From contig JAHDSP010000076.1 of NCBI GenBank assembly GCA_018432645.1, positions 1 through 8,580 of the forward strand: DNA of 8,580 nt, read 5' to 3'. Of the stretch, positions 5,907-8,580 are shown one piece after another. How positions within the stretch are numbered: position 1 is the first letter of the stretch; each line of letters begins with the position of its first letter. Below the pieces are notes generated by a model. It had not been told where the DNA came from, searched no databases, and saw only the letters and a program-made list of their open reading frames with translations. A program made the translations under genes and the position numbers. Source of the DNA: Bacteroidales bacterium. Its GTDB lineage: Bacteria; Bacteroidota; Bacteroidia; Bacteroidales; DTU049.

Positions 5907-5944
5907 TTTGTTGCATTTAAAATTAGACTTTTTTAGTAACTTTG
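5907..5944 (+). promoter_or_regulatory. Bacteroidota-type promoter for the glycosyltransferase operon
   Basis: The -7 box TAACTTTG (5937-5944) is an exact TAnnTTTG match and ends only three bases before the ATG at 5948, so the mRNA would be almost leaderless. TTTGTTG (5907-5913) is the likely -33 element, with a rather long 23-base spacer. A second box-like TATTTTTG lies at 5893-5900. The small repeat ATGCA/TGCAT (5901-5905 and 5912-5916) overlaps the -33 region. Confidence 0.5.
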
Positions 5945-5947
5945 TCT

Positions 5948-6877
5948 ATGCTTTCAATAATTATACCTACAAAACAAAGAGAAAATATTTTCTATGAGAC
6001 TGTCATAGCTTTAGACCAAGCATTACAATTTTTTAATTATGATTATGAAGTTATCATTGTGAATAATGATGATAAATCGTTATCTATTGTTCTGCCTAGT
6101 GATTTCAAACTAATTAATTGTAACACCGGTGGTGTAGCTGCTGCTAGAAATATGGGAGCAAAATATGCTAATGGAGATATACTATTATTTCTAGATAATG
6201 ATATCATTATTCCATCTGAAAGCTTAAAAAAAGGTTATGAATATTTTATCAATTTATCTAAGCTAAATGATAAAATGGTCCTTAATTTTAATTGGGTTTA
6301 TCCACAAAATATTTATGACACGCTAACGCAAAGCCCTTTTGGTAGATATATACTTTATTACGGATTTGATAAATATGAAGGCAAAGCATGGACAAATATC
6401 ACTTTTGATAAAAATAATGAATACATTAAAACTAATATGTTTACTTCTTGCGCTTTTTTTATTAAAAAATCTATATTTTCACAAATTGGAGGTTATAATG
6501 ATAATTTCAAATTCGCTGGTTATGAAGATAATGATTTCAAAGAAAAATTAATAAAAAATGGTATCGATATTTATCTTTTGCCTAATATTTATGTATATCA
6601 TAATGAAAAAGATTTTTTAGATCTTAAAAAATTTTTAGAAAGAAAATATAGATCTGCCTATACTCGTAAACAAGCTGTAGACTTAGGAGATAGTGATTTA
6701 TTATTGCAACATTCTTTTCTCAAAAAATTCATTCTAAACATCATTTGGATTTTTAGAATTTTTTTTATTTCATTTGTAAATAATTTTTTTAAAGCAAAAA
6801 AATTTGATTTTATAACTTTTAAAATTATTGATGCTTTATTAGCAGCTTACATTTACAAAGGTTACAATAGTAAATAA
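5948..6877 (+). CDS. Glycosyltransferase family 2 protein
   Basis: This 309-residue GT-A fold enzyme probably transfers a sugar from a nucleotide donor to a growing surface polysaccharide; donor and acceptor are unknown. It begins with the standard first strand MLSIIIPTKQ and has VIIVNND (35-41). GGVAAARNMGAKYANGDILL (61-80) is typical of GT2. FLDNDIII (81-88) holds the metal-binding DxD-like motif D83-D85. An acceptor-side YEDNDF is at 192-197. A hydrophobic, aromatic-rich stretch near the C-terminus (about 261-281) may touch or cross the membrane. I chose ATG 5948 because the in-frame TTG at 5942 is part of the -7 box. It is the first gene of a run of glycosyltransferase genes, with an 8-base gap to the next. 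Confidence 0.9.
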   Translation: MLSIIIPTKQRENIFYETVIALDQALQFFNYDYEVIIVNNDDKSLSIVLPSDFKLINCNTGGVAAARNMGAKYANGDILLFLDNDIIIPSESLKKGYEYFINLSKLNDKMVLNFNWVYPQNIYDTLTQSPFGRYILYYGFDKYEGKAWTNITFDKNNEYIKTNMFTSCAFFIKKSIFSQIGGYNDNFKFAGYEDNDFKEKLIKNGIDIYLLPNIYVYHNEKDFLDLKKFLERKYRSAYTRKQAVDLGDSDLLLQHSFLKKFILNIIWIFRIFFISFVNNFFKAKKFDFITFKIIDALLAAYIYKGYNSK

Positions 6878-6885
6878 TTTTTAAA

Positions 6886-7995
6886 ATGGCGAAAAAATTA
6901 GTTTACATTATTTCAGACATAGACAAAGCCCTAGAGTTTGAATGGGCAGCTACTTATTTATCGCCATATTTTGATATGAAATTTATACTACTTAATCCTG
7001 CGGATTCAGATTTAGAAAATTTTTTAAAAAAAAATAATATCCCTGTTTATAGAGTAATATATAGAGGCAAAATGAATTTAATTCCTGCTTTCACAGACGT
7101 TTATCAAATATTAAAAAAAATTAAACCAGATATAGTACATTGTCATCTTTTGACAGCCAATATTATTGGTTTATCAGCTGCTAAACTTGCTAAAGTAAAA
7201 AAAAGAATTTACACAAGACATCATTCATCATATCACCATATTTATCATAAGCATGGCATAATATATGACAAATTAAGTAATAAGCTAGCCACAAATATTA
7301 TAGCTATCAGTCCGATAGTTAAAGACATCCTGGTAAAATGGGAAAAAGTTCCTGAAAAAAAGGTAAAAATAATACCTCATGGCTTACCAGAAAATCTTTT
7401 TAACAATATAAATGATGAAGATATAGTATTAATAAAGACCAAATATAATTTACATGGTTATAAACCTGTCATAGGTGTCATCTCTAGATTTACTGAATGG
7501 AAAGGTGTACAATATATCATCCCAGCTTTTAAATTATTAGTAGATGAATACCCAAATGCCAAATTAGTTTTAGCAAATGCTATTGGAGATTATGAATCTG
7601 AAATTAATAAATTATTAATGCAATTACCTCGTGATTCTTATGTAAAAATAAATTTCGAACCTAATATGCCTGCACTTTTTAAAACTTTTAATGTTTTCGT
7701 GCATACTCCTATAGATAATCATTCTGAAGCTTTTGGGCAAGTTTACATAGAGGCTCTAGCTGCTGGTATACCTATGGTTTGCACTCTCAGCGGTATAGCT
7801 AATGAATGTGCTAAACACTTAGAAAATGCCATCGTAGTCGATTATAAAAATACTGATGCTATTTATAATGGAATAAAAGTAATATTAGAAAATAAAAATA
7901 TTAGAGACAAATTAATTAAAAATGCACCTATCTCTGTCAAACAATATACTGTAGAAAATAAATTTAATTTATTGAAAAATCTATATGATGAATGA
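6886..7995 (+). CDS. Glycosyltransferase family 4 protein (GT-B fold)
   Basis: This 369-residue retaining glycosyltransferase carries the C-terminal domain features of family GT4: VISRFTEWKG (198-207), with the donor-phosphate-binding R201 and K206, and the EX7E motif from E281 to E289 in SEAFGQVYIEALAAGIP. The N-terminal domain has PDIVHCHLLTANIIGLSAAK (81-100) and RIYTRHH (107-113), and the linker contains IIPHGL (162-167). The usual glycine-rich loop near the N-terminus of GT4 enzymes is not obvious and is replaced by SDIDKALEFEW (10-20). The full length is normal. It is probably cytoplasmic or peripheral to the inner membrane and acts on lipid-linked glycan intermediates. It starts 8 bases after the previous gene and its end overlaps the next gene, indicating one operon. 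Sugar specificity cannot be told. Confidence 0.92.
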   Translation: MAKKLVYIISDIDKALEFEWAATYLSPYFDMKFILLNPADSDLENFLKKNNIPVYRVIYRGKMNLIPAFTDVYQILKKIKPDIVHCHLLTANIIGLSAAKLAKVKKRIYTRHHSSYHHIYHKHGIIYDKLSNKLATNIIAISPIVKDILVKWEKVPEKKVKIIPHGLPENLFNNINDEDIVLIKTKYNLHGYKPVIGVISRFTEWKGVQYIIPAFKLLVDEYPNAKLVLANAIGDYESEINKLLMQLPRDSYVKINFEPNMPALFKTFNVFVHTPIDNHSEAFGQVYIEALAAGIPMVCTLSGIANECAKHLENAIVVDYKNTDAIYNGIKVILENKNIRDKLIKNAPISVKQYTVENKFNLLKNLYDE

Positions 7996-8580
7996 AAATA
8001 TCCTTGTAAGCATAATCATACCAGTATATAATGGTGAGAAATATTTAGCAGACACTATTCAAAGTGTGATAGATCAAACTTATAAAAATTGGGAATTAAT
8101 AATTGTAGATGATGGATCTACAGATAATACATCAAATGTAGTCAAGCAATTCAATGATAGTCGTATTTCATATATTAAAAAAAATAATACCGGTGTATCT
8201 GATACTAGAAATCTAGGTGCTATGATTTCTAATGGTGAGATATTATGCTTCTTAGATGCAGATGATATTTGGCTTCCTGAAAATTTAGAAAAAAAAGTTG
8301 AGAAATTAATAAATGAGCCCAAAGGTGTATTAGTATATTCTTCGATGTATTTATGGGATGAACGCAGTGACTTCAAAACTTGTAAAACAACAAAAAAAAT
8401 TTTAGAGGATGATTGGGAGAAATTTAGAAAACTTATAGCACCTACTATTCCATCATCTGCAATCATCAAAAGAGATTCTTTCTTTGAGGCAGGAATGTTT
8501 GATATTAATATTAGCACTTCAGCAGATTTTGATTTAAACATTAGATTGAGAGAATTAGGTGAGTTTATATATCTAGAGGA
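7988..8580 (+). CDS. Glycosyltransferase family 2 protein, C-terminus cut by window edge
   Basis: The first 197 residues of a GT-A glycosyltransferase are visible. They start MNENILVSIIIPVYNG, followed by LIIVDDGSTDNT (37-48), with the nucleotide-binding DDGS. NTGVSDTRNLGAMISNGEIL (67-86) comes next, and then CFLDADDIW (87-95), with the metal-binding D90-x-D92. An acceptor-region ISTSADFDLNIRL (175-187) corresponds to the family's ED-rich segment. The ATG at 7988 overlaps the end of the GT4 gene by eight bases; another in-frame ATG at 7985 would add one methionine, and the two cannot be separated. The overlap implies translational coupling within the operon. The gene continues beyond the right edge. 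The minus-strand open frame that covers it is an antisense shadow. Confidence 0.93.
   Translation, partial: MNENILVSIIIPVYNGEKYLADTIQSVIDQTYKNWELIIVDDGSTDNTSNVVKQFNDSRISYIKKNNTGVSDTRNLGAMISNGEILCFLDADDIWLPENLEKKVEKLINEPKGVLVYSSMYLWDERSDFKTCKTTKKILEDDWEKFRKLIAPTIPSSAIIKRDSFFEAGMFDINISTSADFDLNIRLRELGEFIYLE

Noticed and set aside
5901..5916. ATGCA/TGCAT repeat over the glycosyltransferase -33 region as an operator
   Set aside because: Only five base pairs; expected by chance in such DNA, so mentioned only within the promoter entry.
5942..5947. TTG start for the first glycosyltransferase
   Set aside because: The TTG belongs to the TAACTTTG box; ATG 5948 starts exactly at the GT2 first strand.
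6339..6551. Second plus-strand frame inside the first glycosyltransferase
   Set aside because: Out-of-frame shadow in AT-rich coding DNA; the GT2 frame is continuous through it.
8080..8541. Minus-strand open frame at the right end
   Set aside because: It lies opposite a clear GT2 domain with DDGS and DADD motifs on the plus strand.

Overview
The window is AT-rich bacterial DNA and looks like a member of the Bacteroidota. Four things point there. Several genes are preceded by the Bacteroidota -7 promoter box (TAnnTTTG) only a few bases before the start codon. Start codons follow A-rich stretches, not Shine-Dalgarno sites. A DUF3098 gene overlaps uppP, a pair I know from this phylum. A gene for a four-helix bundle (23S rRNA IVP-type) protein is also present. 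The species cannot be named from the sequence.

Layout, left to right. (1) 1-733, minus strand: a two-gene unit of a small two-helix membrane protein (DUF3098) and undecaprenyl-diphosphatase (uppP), joined by an ATGA overlap; uppP runs off the left edge. (2) 805-2142, plus strand: purB, adenylosuccinate lyase, divergent from the first unit across 71 bp that holds promoter boxes for both directions. (3) 2143-2315: a convergent intergenic gap with a small terminator-like hairpin at the purB stop and a perfect 34-bp palindrome. (4) 2316-3323, minus strand: an intact IS1595-like transposase gene whose three expected catalytic positions all look altered, with no convincing terminal repeats or target duplication. 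(5) 3324-3533: a divergent gap with a perfect 15-bp hairpin and promoters on both sides. (6) 3534-5872, plus strand: a Nim/pyridoxamine-oxidase-like flavoprotein, the dizinc dipeptidase PepD, and a four-helix bundle protein, all closely spaced. (7) 5948-8580, plus strand: the start of a glycosyltransferase operon (GT2, GT4, then a GT2 cut by the right edge), with gaps or overlaps of only a few bases.

How the genes relate: UppP recycles the undecaprenyl phosphate carrier used for peptidoglycan and surface polysaccharides, and the three glycosyltransferases probably assemble such a glycan, but the two sets are separated by unrelated genes. purB (purine synthesis) and pepD (peptide breakdown) are housekeeping genes. 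No tRNA, rRNA or CRISPR array was seen, and no gap exceeds about 210 bases. The most unusual item is the transposase-like gene, which may be a degenerate or domesticated element. The two strong palindromes that bracket it are the next most interesting.
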